A DNA stretch of 64,000 nucleotides from Ischnura elegans (lineage: Eukaryota; Arthropoda; Insecta; Odonata; Coenagrionidae): assembly GCF_921293095.1 (NCBI RefSeq), contig NC_060258.1, positions 2,604,001 to 2,668,000 of the forward strand. The letters run 5' to 3'. Below are positions 33,643-46,229 of the stretch, in pieces. Made by a program: the position numbers and the translations under genes. Positions within the stretch are counted from its first letter, which is position 1. Every line of letters begins with the position of its first letter. Under the pieces are notes generated by a model, which was given only the letters and a program-made list of their open reading frames with translations, searched no databases and was not told the origin of the DNA.

Positions 33643-34090
33643 TGCACTACACAATATTACACCCTCATCAATATAATTGCAAACTATAGGGAAATGTCTC
33701 TTAAGTGCATGGGCCAAACAAGGCAAGATAAATGAAACAAAACAAACCTACACCCAAGGGCTACACAAACATAAGTACATACCGCAAAATATTATTCTAA
33801 CCAATAAGGAAGAGCAGCATATGTTCCAAATAGATTTTTGTGCAAGACGGACTTTAGACAAATAATCCTAGAGGAATATAGTGCACTACACAATATTATG
33901 CCCACATCATTATTGTTGCAAAATACAGGGAAATTTCTCAAGTACATGGGCCAAACAAGGCCAAAGCAATGAACCAAAACAAAACAGTGTTCACTAAAGG
34001 GCTACAAAAACATGAGCACATCTGGCAAAATATAATTCTAACAAAAAGAAAAGAGCAGCATATGTTACAAATCGATTTCTGGTCACGATG
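33643..34090. repeat. Local tandem duplication, about 237-bp unit
   Basis: The block beginning GTGCACTACACAATATTA and running through GGGAAATGTCTC, GGGCCAAACAAGGC, AAGGGCTACA and AGAGCAGCATATGTT is present twice (from about 33643 and about 33880). Copy A of the segmental duplication has it once (about 6520-6720). The duplication therefore arose in B after the two copies separated, or one unit was lost from A. Confidence 0.75.
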
Positions 34091-35269
34091 GCTTTCAGCT
34101 AAATGAAATGTGGGATTACATTGCTGAGGCAAAATGGTACGTTCCTTCCATATACTTATAGCATGCATGAGATGTAAATTAAATTTTTATCAAAAACACA
34201 AGCATCAAAGCAGGATAACTAAGAAAAGACGTATTAAATTATTTGTCCACAAAATTATAACAATATGCATCTTAAAATTTGATCACCAACCTAGTGAAAA
34301 AAGTGACATGTAGCAAATATGAAATCAATAAAATTGACTGAGTACAATCATAAGATATGTGTAATGATGGCACGAAATACAAGAGTGATTGAGTTAACCC
34401 AACAAAAACTGAGAGGCTATTTAAAACTACAAGAATTTAAACAGAATTTTCCTTTCAGAACTGACTTCATCGCAATCTCCAAAGTATATCAGGCCAAATT
34501 CATCTCTGAAACAAATAATATAAATTAATGGAATGAAAAATAATGCAATCACAAACAAAATACGATGCCAATATTAGGTCAATATTCATAGTGAGATAAA
34601 ATGTTACCTCTACTTAAAAAATTGCAATGGCAGTAATTATAAGCAACAATTATTAAATATCTTCAAACAAACATATGTTCGAGAAGAATTATTTACGAGT
34701 GAAAAATATTGCAAGACTTACACTATAGTTTGGAATTTACATATGAATCACTGGATTGGTATATCATAATTTTGAATATAGACACTCTTCAATTCCCTTT
34801 CTTTATTTCTTCTTTAACTACGAGATTTATCCAGAGTTCGATAGTTTTGAATAGTTAACTTCTGAAACTTATGACATTCAAGAATATATCAGAGCTATAA
34901 CACACGTTATCTTTTGAAAAGAAATTTGCATCTCAGAATATGAAGAAGTAGAATGTTTGACTAAAATAAATTGCATTTAAATATGTTAAAATTACAAAAC
35001 CTCACTCCCATTAGATCGAAGTACTCATATAACACATGGGAGGAACATCTAAGGATTGGGAATCAAATGCGCCAGAAGTTACATTTCACCTCTACATGCC
35101 AAAAAAATCTCCAATGAGTGGCCCACTTTTTGGAAATCATGGAAAATTAAATTACGAACAAATTTTTCAATTATTCAAGACTGTTTTGATATTTCAATTT
35201 AAGAATTAACGATTTATTTGTTTATAAAGCTTCGAATAATGATTTTGATTGTTTTAATTAAGACCATAA

Positions 35270-36631
35270 TTAAATGATAAATGCCTGAGAAATAGATATA
35301 TGACCCAACTTAGCCTTGGCTAGCAGTGTTCCCATCACATTTTTAGAAAAGAGAGAGAAGAGGAGAGGTGCTTGCCACTGCAAAATAGCTCTTCCTCTTG
35401 TGGATCCATTAAAAGCGATAATCCAAGGGACAGCTGTGGCAAGCCAAGATACCTTTGCCTTCAGGGTATTCCCATTTAACGCATATTTGATCCACCCATC
35501 TATTTCCTCTCCCTCCTTCCTCCTCTCCTCCAACTCCTCTATAGCCCTCATCCACTCACGCTCTTGTTCAACATCTCCCTTGCTATATGGCCTCCCCTCA
35601 TTATCAAAAACTAATTTCAGAGATAATTGTGATAAGGCCCAAGCTAACCTAGCACATACGTCTTTCTCCCTATCACCAGAACAATCCTTTGCACCCAAAT
35701 ATACAGTCTCACTCTCAAAATCACAAAATGAAAACCATCGACTCCCATTCCCCAGAGTCCCATCTAAAGTCACAAATTTCTCCTTCATCCTTCCAATGTT
35801 TGCAGAATCAAAGTCTACGATCACCTTCACCCGATCATCACCACACAAATATTTAATAATACACGCAATTAATTCATCTCCATCATACAGTCTCTCATAC
35901 ATCCTACGCATTCCATCAACTCCAGTTCCATACACTATCAGTGTCTTTCGCATCATGGCGTCCACACACTCCTGCCTTGCTCTGGTCGGATCGGATGTAG
36001 GTTCACATAAAGATGCCTCCCCACTAAGTGCAAACCTCATTGACGTCACATCCTCCGCTGTGGACGTCACTGACTCTTCCAGACAACGCAACAGTGCGTC
36101 ACGGCCACACACTTGCACTTTCAATTCCTCCAACGATGAGCTCAGCTGATTTACAAGAGATTTCATCTCTCGCCTCAATGAGTCCACAGAGGACTTGAGA
36201 GATGCAGTATTACATTCTGGGCTAGCCATGGGTGTCGCATGATCAGTGCTCCTCCTCGAAGATGCGTCCAGACGACGCAAAATAACTTGGTCTCTCCTGT
36301 GAACCAACGCCACCAAATTCAGCACTTTTGAGCGTTCTACATCATCAGGGAACTGCCGCACCATCTCCTCAGCCGAAGACAATGCATTCTGTTGACTGTC
36401 ATCTGTTATGTCTGTATCGGCCCCTCTCGCCAATAGTTCCTCCACCCAGTCAGTTTTTCCAAGTCCCACACCAACATGCAATAGTGTTCTTTGCCGTGGA
36501 TAACAAACATCGACATCTTCCAACATGTCCAGCAGCTCTTTATGCTGAATCAATGGACCAGTAAACAATCCAATCAGAAGCCTCTCCTCAACAAATTGCT
36601 CAGCGCCGCTAGCAGAAATGTTGCTTGCCAT
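35270..36631 (-). CDS. Ankyrin-like 453-aa protein with a possible degenerate zincin domain
   Basis: Single-exon ORF starting MASNISASGAEQFVEERLL. Residues about 45-115 contain one clear ankyrin repeat (TLLHVGVGLGKTDWVEELLA, RGADTDITD). Residues about 150-185 are a heptad-rich coiled coil (SLRREMKSLVNQLSSSLEEL). The C-terminal half (about 230-440) has CDFESETVYLG and a segment WALSQLSLKLVFDNEGRPYS. From memory this matches an arthropod ankyrin-linked family in which the segment reads HELCHYAM...NxxxPY, a zinc-protease signature. Here the His and Glu are replaced, so catalysis would be lost. The function is unknown. The truncated copy at 9634-10478 shows the gene was duplicated with its 3' flank. 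It could be a host gene or a gene of an uncharacterised repeat. Confidence 0.7.
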   Translation of the reverse strand: MASNISASGAEQFVEERLLIGLFTGPLIQHKELLDMLEDVDVCYPRQRTLLHVGVGLGKTDWVEELLARGADTDITDDSQQNALSSAEEMVRQFPDDVERSKVLNLVALVHRRDQVILRRLDASSRRSTDHATPMASPECNTASLKSSVDSLRREMKSLVNQLSSSLEELKVQVCGRDALLRCLEESVTSTAEDVTSMRFALSGEASLCEPTSDPTRARQECVDAMMRKTLIVYGTGVDGMRRMYERLYDGDELIACIIKYLCGDDRVKVIVDFDSANIGRMKEKFVTLDGTLGNGSRWFSFCDFESETVYLGAKDCSGDREKDVCARLAWALSQLSLKLVFDNEGRPYSKGDVEQEREWMRAIEELEERRKEGEEIDGWIKYALNGNTLKAKVSWLATAVPWIIAFNGSTRGRAILQWQAPLLFSLFSKNVMGTLLAKAKLGHISISQAFII

Positions 36632-36650
36632 TATTTCGAAGAATGAAATA

Positions 36651-37390
36651 ATTATTTAAGAGAATGTTGGATTCAGAATACAGGAAGTTTCCAATGGGAA
36701 CCAGGCGTGATGGCGTTGGTCAGCGAGGAGTAACACACGATCCCAATGTTGATACGAAAGGATGAAATGTTGACTGCAAAGAAAATGAATGAATATCAAA
36801 TTATTACCTTAAAAGATGTCGATAGCAGAGTGGGAACATTACAACTAGCACAAGCGTGACTAGAGAAAAAATATCTCGCTTACTATGCAACGCAAATTAA
36901 AAAGTAAAATGCCCTGGAATGGCATTTTTGAAATTCAATCACTCACAACCATCGTTTTTATGAGGAAATAACAATTCCGCTGGAGACCAAAATAGACATA
37001 TCTACGCTAAAATGTTGGGACAGTTTTCTACCTTGCAGGAGTACCGATCGTTTATTACGAAACCTATAATAATGAGGGAAGTGAGGTTAGAATGAAAATA
37101 GAGATGACATGCTCGAAAATCTATTGTGACATAATATAATGGGAAAATAGGCTGCTGAAAAAAGAAGTGAGAACAGTAGATGAAAATCGACAGATGCAGG
37201 TGCTATATGGTGGAAGTTGGAAATATTTAAATTAGAGATGATAACACATTTCCACAGAATTTAATGAACAATTCTTGTACCAGATGATGACTGTAAGCCA
37301 AAATGTATCATATGCATTGAAATGTTGTGGATAAGTGCTGCCCTCTTGTATTCAAATAGAAAAAAATGTTCCTGAATAACAACTTAATAG
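36651..37390. other. Upstream flank of the ankyrin-like gene, no other feature seen
   Basis: Sequence 36632-36780 is the likely 5' leader/promoter side of the minus-strand ORF. I see no clear TATA box or terminal repeats. The rest is AT-rich and unassigned. Confidence 0.35.
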
Positions 37391-38109
37391 CAGAGGCCTA
37401 AGTCCGTAACTTGAATTCTCCTTTCTCCGGAGAAAGTGTATTCTCCCGTAGTTTTCTCCCGACTGTAGTCCGTAACTTGGCGGAGAAAACATCAGTTCCT
37501 GGCCGCTACCGGAGAAAACTCTAATTCTCGGTATCGGATAGGAAGAGCAGATAGGTATGAAAAATATTGAGTCCAAAGCCAGCGATACCATGAAGAACCA
37601 ATAGAAAAGCTTTGTTTCAAATAAAAAAACGAGAGGGAAATCAAACGATTCTCACCTGTAATAAGGGCTACTCGTTCATCATTAAAGTTAAACTTTCAAA
37701 TAAAAGAAATTGATGCATCGAAATTATAATTGATAGTAGATAAATCAATTTAAATCCATCGCAGATATATTTCTTCATTAGTACACACAAAAGAGTATAT
37801 TATACCATTGAAAAAGGAGAGACTAATGCGTAACACCAAAGCATTTTTATGTTTTAGATGTAGGTAATCTTGTATACAAACGGCCGCTGTATTCATTGAT
37901 GATATATATGGCATATTTTTTTGCACTTCGGATGCTTACTTTCATTGGTGAATGCATGATGAGTATGGAAAAACATAACTATCAACGTCAGTATTACATG
38001 CATTTATCCTCGAAAAGCTGAAATACACAATGTGGGAGTAGAAAAAGAAAATTGAAAAACTTTATTATGCAGAAAAGAATCGTAAAGAAAATAACGTTAA
38101 GATAAATGT

Positions 38110-38255
38110 GTGAATGGTACATATCCCACCTGGATAGGTGGTCCATATCCAGGGTATGGTTGTTTGTGTTGTGTGAATGTCCTTCATTGTTAATTCCCCA
38201 TTGTAAAGGCCGTAAATGTGCTGTTTATGGGGTAATGGAAATAAATAAATAAAAT
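38110..38255 (+). other. Possible LINE or transcript 3' end
   Basis: The segment ends GGGGTAATGGAAATAAATAAATAAA, a poly(A)-signal-like repeat that looks like the tail of a non-LTR element or of a spliced gene. It lies inside the 37394-39484 element. No coding part is seen upstream. Confidence 0.25.
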
Positions 38256-39307
38256 ATTTATTCTTGCAAATACCTACGTGCGAGCAATTAGTAACATATG
38301 TTAAAATCTCCCAAAATGTTATAGTTTAGGAAACACAACAACCTGCCTCGCTACTTTTAAAAATTTCAAATACTGACAGCGTAGAATAGCGAAAAAATGG
38401 GGAAAATGGTTTACTAGAGGTAGGTATACATATATAGAGAAAACAAAGCAAAATTACCCTAACTTGTACATATTTATTGCTCATCATATCACATACAGCA
38501 CTACAACGCACACATTTCTATCTTTTTAATACTTATAATCATTATATTCGGAATCGACTGTTTCAATAAATATCTTGGCTCACAATAAATATAAAACACT
38601 AATATGTAACACTAATAAAACATGATAACAGGTTTTCCAATCATTTTGCACACACTAAAAGAATTTGTACTCCTTGAAGTTCGAAAGGATTCTTTACACC
38701 TCACTTCCTACTCATCACTAACGACTTAGAATCAGATTACGTTATTTCACATCAACATTGTGAAGACAATTAAATGAATAGGTTGAAACAAATTGCTAAA
38801 CCAGTTATTGTAACACCAACAAACTTCGAATTTCACTATCACTCTCCACGTAACATGACCAAAACAAAAACAAACAACAACACAACGAAATGCGTGAAAT
38901 GTAAACATTGCCAAAAGCACTAAGAACACAAATTTTGTTCACTTATACTAGAGGCACAATGAAAGTTCACTGCACGTAGTTTCCTTGCAAATGCAGCCAT
39001 ACAAAAATTTCTATTCTTGTCACAAAAAAATACACTACATTCGTTGCCTGCCTAACTTGAAGAATGCATTTTCGTGTTCTTTTTTGTCACAAATACGTAA
39101 AAAACCATACAAGAATACAATTAGAACCGCAGTACGATCGCCCGCAACGGTCCGCCATTGGTATTTTCCTCGTTTCTCCTATGGAGAAAATGAATCGCCA
39201 GGTCCCGGGCGGGTGACTCCGAAGCTCCCGTCCAGGGCGCGTCAGTTTCTCCAAATTGCGTTACGGACTTCAGTCGGGAGAAAGATACTCTCCAGGAGAA
39301 ACAGTTT

Positions 39308-39400
39308 CTCCGTTACTGGGAGAAAGTTTTCTCCGTTACTGGGAGAAAGTTTTCTCCGTTACTGGGAGAAAGTTTTCTCCGTTACCAGGAGAAACGAGTT
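39308..39400. repeat. Four 23-bp tandem repeats
   Basis: CTCCGTTACTGGGAGAAAG plus TTTT is repeated with a 23-bp period at 39308, 39331, 39354 and, with changes, 39377. Each unit has a small inverted repeat (CTCC...GGAG). It lies in the right subterminal region of the 37394-39484 element. More diverged units extend on both sides. Confidence 0.85.
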
Positions 39401-39487
39401 ACAGATTTCAGTTGGATGAAACTGGTGCTTCACGAGTCTCTTTTCTCCCAACTCGGGAGAAAACGAAGTTACAAACTTAGGCCCCAG

Positions 39488-42395
39488 ATGCCGGCATGGA
39501 TGGAAATACATCAAAAAATTATAAATATTTGCATGGTTACTTTCTGGACGGCATGTATATTGTAATTTCTCTTTCGTCAAATCAAGTGAAGTCCAGGTTT
39601 TCCCCCTCACTTCCTTATATCCTCAAAGAAATGTAAATTACCGTAGCTTTCAATTGCCTCCCCATATACAGCATCACTTATATTATGTTACTTTACTGAG
39701 CCATGGGACTACCGAATTGACTGCGCAACCTTGAAATATGTTGAAAATGGACAACAGCTCCTTTTAAAAGATTCCATCTGACATGCATAATTGGTGATCC
39801 TGTTACCTCCATCCATCCAACTTTACCCTGAAGTGAAGACGTGCCTAGGATGGAAGCATTTTCAAACGGGCGAAGAGCTTCAGGACAAAGCCAAAATTGA
39901 TGCAAGTCATTAGCGGAAACATCCTATGAAGAAGGTATAGCAAATCGTGTCTACAGGCACGACCAATTCCTCAATCACCGAGGCAATTATGTCTGAAGAA
40001 CACCACAAGTGTGCTTAATATTTAGCAAAGGAATAATTTCTAATTAACCACTTCGTCTTTTTTTCATACCACATCGGAAGTTGAAGAAAAATAGCCCTTC
40101 TACATTATTGAATTTTATGAGCTGTGATATCCCCACCTTTCACAGAACTTTATCTTACGAAATTGTTATTTTTCATAAACTTATATCCAGGTATTGAGAA
40201 GCAAAACCCTGTCAAAATCCATTTCTTAGCAAACGATTTCCTAAATATTCCAAGGCAGGGCACCCCAGGTCAGGAGATAAAAGATAAAATCTTGAGCCAC
40301 AGCTGATGGCCCCAATCATCCCACACCACCCCTGCTTATCTTCCTTACATACTCCTCCCGTCCACCTCTTATCTTCCCCTGACTCTTCAGTAAAAAAGAA
40401 GCCTATACAGATTTTATAGGTGGCCTCATATTGTAAGTATTATACTGGAGAAAAAATTTACTATCTTTCACTTATTAAACGTTGAATATTTTTACTTGAA
40501 AATTAGAAGAAAAAAAGCAATTCTTTTTCCTTTTAAAGAATAAAATTTCCTTAGTTGCACAATGCTCAGACAACGAGAGTACATATCCAGATTTTGGGGA
40601 GGAGTACATGTACACGTTTCCCCCTGATTCTTAAAAAAAGACAAGATTTATAATATGGTTATCATTGAGTTTGTTTTCGTTTGATTATCAATCATAAAAT
40701 ATCATTAATATTAAAGGGAATATTTAGGTACTATAATTGTCGTATGTTGATCATAATCCTAATTATAGGAAGACACTGGCATTCACAGGTAGGATATTAA
40801 TATAACTGTGATATACATGAATATATAGCAAGCACTATCTCTCCATAGACATTCTCCTATCTCCTACAAAATAAACTCAAATGCCTCTGGAAGCATCCCT
40901 TACCCACATAAGACCACAAATACTTATTTTAAGGGACATACAGCAGTGGAAACGATTTTAAGAACATATTTAGACACATTATCTCATGCCACAAAGTAAA
41001 ATTTGAAGGAAAAAAAGATATATTAAGTAAATAGAATGTATTAAAGTTTTATAATAGTCGCTAGTCATAATAAATGAAATATTACAAGTTATAAAACTGT
41101 AGATCACCCACATTTCTCCTTAGTAAGGTAATGAGTTTATAAAGGAAGAGGTATGCGGGGTTAGGTATGAGAAATGAATGAGCCCCAAGTTCCTTGTTTT
41201 ACTTTGTGGAACCACGATCTTCCAAATAAAGTTTATTCTAATTATATTCGACCATAACCATTAATATTCAATGACCTTGATCGTCTCTAGTCACAATTGA
41301 AACAATCTCCTCGATCTCATAATCCAGCTAGCCTGCCCTTTTTCATTCCGCCATTTTGACTTTGCTCTTGACCGCTTCGAAAAGAAATTCTCGTGGCGAA
41401 CGTATCGCCTGTCGATCTCTGCTCCGGATCACTTCCATCCAGAGCGCACTGTAGCGAATGTAGCGTTCTTTGGACCTCATCCCATGGTAACGGAGATTTC
41501 TAAATAGTCTTATCCACTTTCAGAAATATACTTCTATCACCTCACCTTGAAGAGTAGCTCACTGAAGATCGTATCTTTAACTTTAAAAGTCAGAGTATTG
41601 TTTTCAGGGTTTTTGGGATTGTGATAATTGCATCCCAGCTAGCACATTATAAGCCATTGAGAAAAGATGAAAGGAAGAAATATGGAAGGCGTTTATCAAG
41701 TAAGGTTATTATGGGTTTTTTACGACCAGGCCGACAAACATCCAGAGCAATGACAAAATGGATGCCAAACTTTCAGCACTTCCGTAGATTATTCTATAGA
41801 TTTAGAGGATTCAGTAAGGGATTTATGCAAAAGAATAATGTTTCTATTCTTGGCCCTTCTATAATATGAGTAGAAATAGCATCAAATGGCCATAATTTGA
41901 AAATCATTCAGGTTTATGAACTGATGCAAAAGAAAAGGCGGACGGAAGAAAAACAGAATTTCACACGATTAGCGACGTAGAATAATATAAAAATTCCGCA
42001 AGGAATCTTTGAAATACATATTGTTTCAACGCGTTACCAGGCGATAAATTAAAATTCATCAATATTTCATCGTGTGGGCCTTGAAAAATTTCAGTCGTTC
42101 ATGCATATAACAGCAAATTTTTTCTAGTTTATTGAATTTAAAACTGTTAACTACGACTATCATTTCAGTAGGTCTGTTTTGTTTTAGTTGTTGGGAAAAT
42201 TTAGTTGTGTCTGCATCTCTAAAAAAATTAAACAGTGAAATGGGAACTAATGCCTTTTCAGGACGTGCTTTTCCTTTTTTTATTTTTCTCGCCTACTTTC
42301 TCGGGTAATATTTGCGGAATATTTAAATAAGTTTTATGTATCTAGAATCAGTGAGGCCACAACTTGAACATTTTCCCCATTTTTACAGAAACAGA
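39488..42395. other. Unassigned stretch
   Basis: A moderately GC-rich patch lies at 41330-41480. An 82-codon plus-strand ORF at 41621-41869 follows a TTTTCAGG acceptor-like site and is basic (KPLRKDERKKYGRR), but I do not recognise it. No terminal repeats or tandem arrays were found. Confidence 0.35.
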
Positions 42396-42399
42396 TGTC

Positions 42400-44510
42400 C
42401 CTTCTTAAACATGTATTTAATCACTTGCTGTTTGAAAAATGAAATCTTAGATATTATCGATGGTAAGATGAGAGTATCTTATAGATTTTAACACCATTTT
42501 AAACAAAAGCAGTGAATAATCAGTTCATAAGAACTGACTAATGCCGGCCTCTGATTGAGGAAGTTAAATAGCTATTAGGTACATATTATGTTGCGATTGG
42601 ACCACACCTTGTGGAATTCGTGAATTTCATTTAAATTAGATTTTCGTAACAGTGTTTTTCAGCTATGGAACAAGTACGGGAGAATATTTAATATCCATTC
42701 TTACCATACATTACGCTCAAACTCTGTTTGAAGAATGTATTACAAAATACTTGCACTTGAATGGCATGCTTCTTTAGAGTAAGGCATTCACACAGCCATG
42801 GATAATTCAAAGAAAAGCTTAGATTAAATGCGTTTGCAATTACTTACTCAATAGGTTAGGCAATCTGGTTGGAATGAGTATTCACTCTTTCCTTGACTCC
42901 CCTATTCCCAATATAGAGAAGGCAATCCTGAAACGTAAAATAAATTACTTCTGTCACTGAAATGGGAAACTTATTATACTCGTACGAAGCAAACCTTTCT
43001 TTAATGCCTTTTTAAACTTACAAAATTTACAATCCCAAATGATGGACAAATACTTCTCAGACAACAGGTGTTGAAGAAAATATGGCAGATCAATTCGTAA
43101 GATGCAACTCGCATGGGATCTGCTCGTCTCATGACTTAGGAAATGCCCTTTACACCCACAGAGAACAGGCTTATCTAATCTTTAGTGCCTCATAAAAAAT
43201 GAAGGTGTAAGTATTGCCAATTTACGACATTGCTAGTCATCGCTTGTGCGAAAATAATTGCCATTTTCTCGACTGAACATAATGGATAAGAAGGATAGAT
43301 ATCTTTTTAACGTTATTTTTTGGGTTGGTTACGATTTTTTTGCGAGATTACTGAGATATGGGATCACGAGATGAAGATGAAGGTAATGGATTTTGAGCTG
43401 CACAAAGGCTAGCCTCTTCCCCCATGGGTAATCCAGATAAGAAAGCTGACAAGCGTTGTGCTCACAATGAAATAGTGACGCGAACTATTGGCCCAACAAC
43501 TTCAAACGCTTCTTCAGGAGAGCAAGGATTTAAATACAAACATAAGCATGTTTTATTAAACAACCGAATTTAAGAGTGATAACCTATAAAAAGTACTGAC
43601 CAAAAAAATTGTTGGTAAAAACGTATGTTGATACAGTTTTTTCTAGCATAATGATAAGATAATCCGTGCCGCGGTTGAGAGAAGGTCACTTTAGCCGTTT
43701 TAGGATGTTGACGAGATGAACAAAGAACCATTGATTTTTCTATACATAGCTTGATAAATGAAGTTGATTTGAAGTTTATTGTGGCCTCTAGTATATAATA
43801 AAAAAGTAAATTTTAAATATCTCATGTCCTTGGTTGCACACCAAGAAAGCTACAGGAAGTGATTGAATACAACAATTATGTGAGTGGCATTGATAATTGG
43901 GATCAAAACAGGTCTTCCTATCCCACTGAAAGGAAATCCATCATATGGTACAAAAATTTGGGAATCCACCTAAAAATCTTACTGTTACCAAACCGTTGCT
44001 TTTTATACTCAGAATACTTTTTGAAAATTCCTTCTATCGACTTTTGAATTCAAATTTTAGAATCACTTTTAACTATATCTATAACTCCAGTTCCCTAGAA
44101 GAGACAACCATAATCCCAGCACACCTCATTCAAAACCAAGGGCTCATCAAGACATTTCCCCGACTAAATGACAAAGACGGAAAAGACTAAAACAAAAGAG
44201 GTGTAGGTAGCACTTCAAGAAGAACAAGCTAGGACACTTCATATTATTGCCCCACCCGCCTGGCTGAGCCATGATTATGTCTTGAGTGTTTTCTGGAGTA
44301 TCACAAGAAATGGTTATGCTGAAAATTATTTACACAGCCGGACAAAATTGTTTTATAAAATTTATATATTCTTAATTTTAAATGTAAATTTGTTTCTTTT
44401 TAAAATGGTATTATTTGACGTAATACAAATATTAAATAGAAAAACCTTCTTCATATGGTTGACAATTTCTGATTTGTTTGACGATGTTTCATCAATATAA
44501 TTCTTCTTTT
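42400..44510. repeat. Diverged direct duplication, copy 1
   Basis: Blocks near 42525-42595, 42700-42965 and 44370-44480 match 46385-46455, 46610-46880 and 47395-47500 in the same order and orientation. Strongest are the exon block (TTGGAATGAGTATTCACTCT region) and CTTCATATGGTTGACAATTT. The middle (42970-44360) has no counterpart. Confidence 0.65.
42848..42927 (-). other. Candidate 80-bp exon, copy 1
   Basis: On the minus strand an acceptor (TTTACGTTTCAG) precedes GATTGCCTTC and a donor (GTAAGTAATT) follows, giving an exon of exactly 80 bp, as in copy 2. One frame reads DCLLYIGNRGVKER...HSNQIA then a stop. It may be a non-coding or terminal-coding exon of an unidentified gene. Confidence 0.45.
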
Positions 44511-44514
44511 ATAT

Positions 44515-46225
44515 AAATTTTCCTTTTTATTAACTAATATATGTATGCCATCACACAATTTTTTCAGAGGCTATCCAATCACTCATTCGCATTATCCATG
44601 ATAGGGAACAACACTTTTGCCACAAATATTGGTATTATTTATTATATTTTCATCAGTACAATTAAAAATTAAAAATTATATTCAAATTAAAATTTCCAGA
44701 TTGAAAAATTAACATTAGCTGGATTACTATCTTCAATAGTTTTAAATAGAATGATTTCGTCTAAACGGGTTTTTGCCACAGTACTGACAAAAAGCAAACA
44801 AATATCGGGATCATATACATGCATTGCGGCAAGGTACAACACGATTGACAGGATATTTGGAAAATTTTACTTTCAATTTTTAACAAATGAAGGGTTACTT
44901 TTGGGAAAAATAGTAAAATACATGTACAAAGAATCACAACTCATAAGATCATGTTATTAAATTAATAATAAAAAAATACAACTTTTTCCAAAATGTCAGC
45001 CACTGAGCATTTTCTTTAAAAAACGGTGATCACGGAATGTGTTAATTCCATAGTAAAAATGGACACACATGATGGGGAGAAGGCCTTTTGAGGGGATTTA
45101 TCTGTCACTTAATATTGATAAAGAAAAATTAGTAAAAATAAAAAAAAATATTTTCTATCGATATAAGTGAGATCGCCTGTCCAATATTTTCTCTTATCAC
45201 AATAACAGAAGGTTTTTATAATACGTTACCATAAACACTTTAATAAAGAAATTGAAATTACAACAGACTACCGATTATCCGGCTGCGGTGTATCAGTGAT
45301 GCCGATTATCTGTGCATGATTTTCACTCTCGCTCAGTGTTCTCAGCGATCTTAATGAAAATGTAAATCGGATGCAAAACCACCAGAATTACTGCATTCGA
45401 ATGGTACGATACTCCACGCTTATTATTTCCACGAGCATCCCCTTCGTAAAACGGACGTGATCACGCGCTAGCTGCATTCACAAGAGCTCAGTGGTCTTGT
45501 TTTTCGAATCCTCGCAGTGTGCAATTGCACTACGTGTTCATCGATACACGCCCCACAGCAGTTGTAAACCGGGCAACATATGCAAGACGCAACTAAGAGG
45601 TGTGGTGCCTTAAAATTTTGATTTCTGATGTCGCGCTGTGGTTTTGAAGTATTCGTGCAAACCACTTTTCTGTACATGTGATCTCGCGGATGCGTGGAAT
45701 TCAAAACCAGTTCTAAAAATGGAGCAGTAATAGTACGAGTAAAACCTTGTTATTGCCTATAGGTTGTGTACTCTCGAAGAAAGCTCTGAGACCGGAGAGA
45801 CCTCTTAAATATCAGCATAAATAATAATGTATTGTTTTTTTACATAAGTTATGAACATTTCAAGACATTTTTCTTGCTTAGTTTTATGTTTTTAACAGCT
45901 GAGGTATCATAAATTTATATTCGATTTTATGCATCAACTATATGGGTCAATTCTACAGCAAAAAGTTCTTTGAAACAGAAGAAAAAACTGGTGTCCAAAA
46001 AACCTTATAATACGTTTTAATATTCAACATTTTGCCATGTTTAAAAAAAGTAGACAAACATTAAATTGAAATGGGTAATTAATTGGAAAAAATTGAACCT
46101 ATTTCAAACATTCCTTTCCTTGATGCATTTTGCAGGAGTGGCATGTGGTCTAACACACCATTAATCGAATTCAGTTGGATATTAACGGAAATAAAAAAAT
46201 AAAAGCATTAGTTTTCGAGACTTTG
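44515..46225. other. Unassigned stretch
   Basis: No gene is recognised. A higher-GC patch at 45250-45720 contains words such as GATTATCCGGCTGCGG, with no coding continuity. The ORF at 45468-45704 (minus) is unrecognised. Confidence 0.35.
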
Positions 46226-46229
46226 ATAT

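Larger units (their letters stand above)
31250..36650. repeat. Segmental duplication, copy B
   Basis: Collinear with 4735-10478 (same orientation, about 26.5 kb apart) and extending further right to include the whole ankyrin-like gene. It holds the uninterrupted site matching the THAP-element insertion (about 34742) and its own insertion of a piggyBac-like MITE (31713-32378). Long stretches between 31300 and 35260 are non-coding on both copies, so they probably represent the gene's 3' side or an older repeat carrying the gene. Confidence 0.85.
37394..39484. mobile_element. DNA transposon with AGGCCTAAG ends and CAG target duplication
   Basis: The left end is AGGCCTAAGTCCGTAACTTG and the right end, reversed, GGGCCTAAGTTTGTAACTTC. 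The flanking CAG at 37391-37393 and 39485-39487 gives a 3-bp target duplication. Subterminal regions on both sides repeat CTCCGG/GGAGAAA and CCGTAACTT words. It is 2091 bp with no recognisable transposase. A 3-bp duplication with GG-starting ends suggests a PIF/Harbinger relative, but CAG is not the usual TWA target, so the superfamily is open. Confidence 0.7.

Noticed and set aside
35316-36149. A 277-codon plus-strand ORF
   Set aside because: It is antisense to the 453-aa ankyrin-like ORF, has Ser/Pro-rich composition typical of a shadow frame, and shows no domain.
39301-39400. The 23-bp repeats as a satellite or centromeric array
   Set aside because: There are only about four units, and they lie within the subterminal region of a defined transposon.
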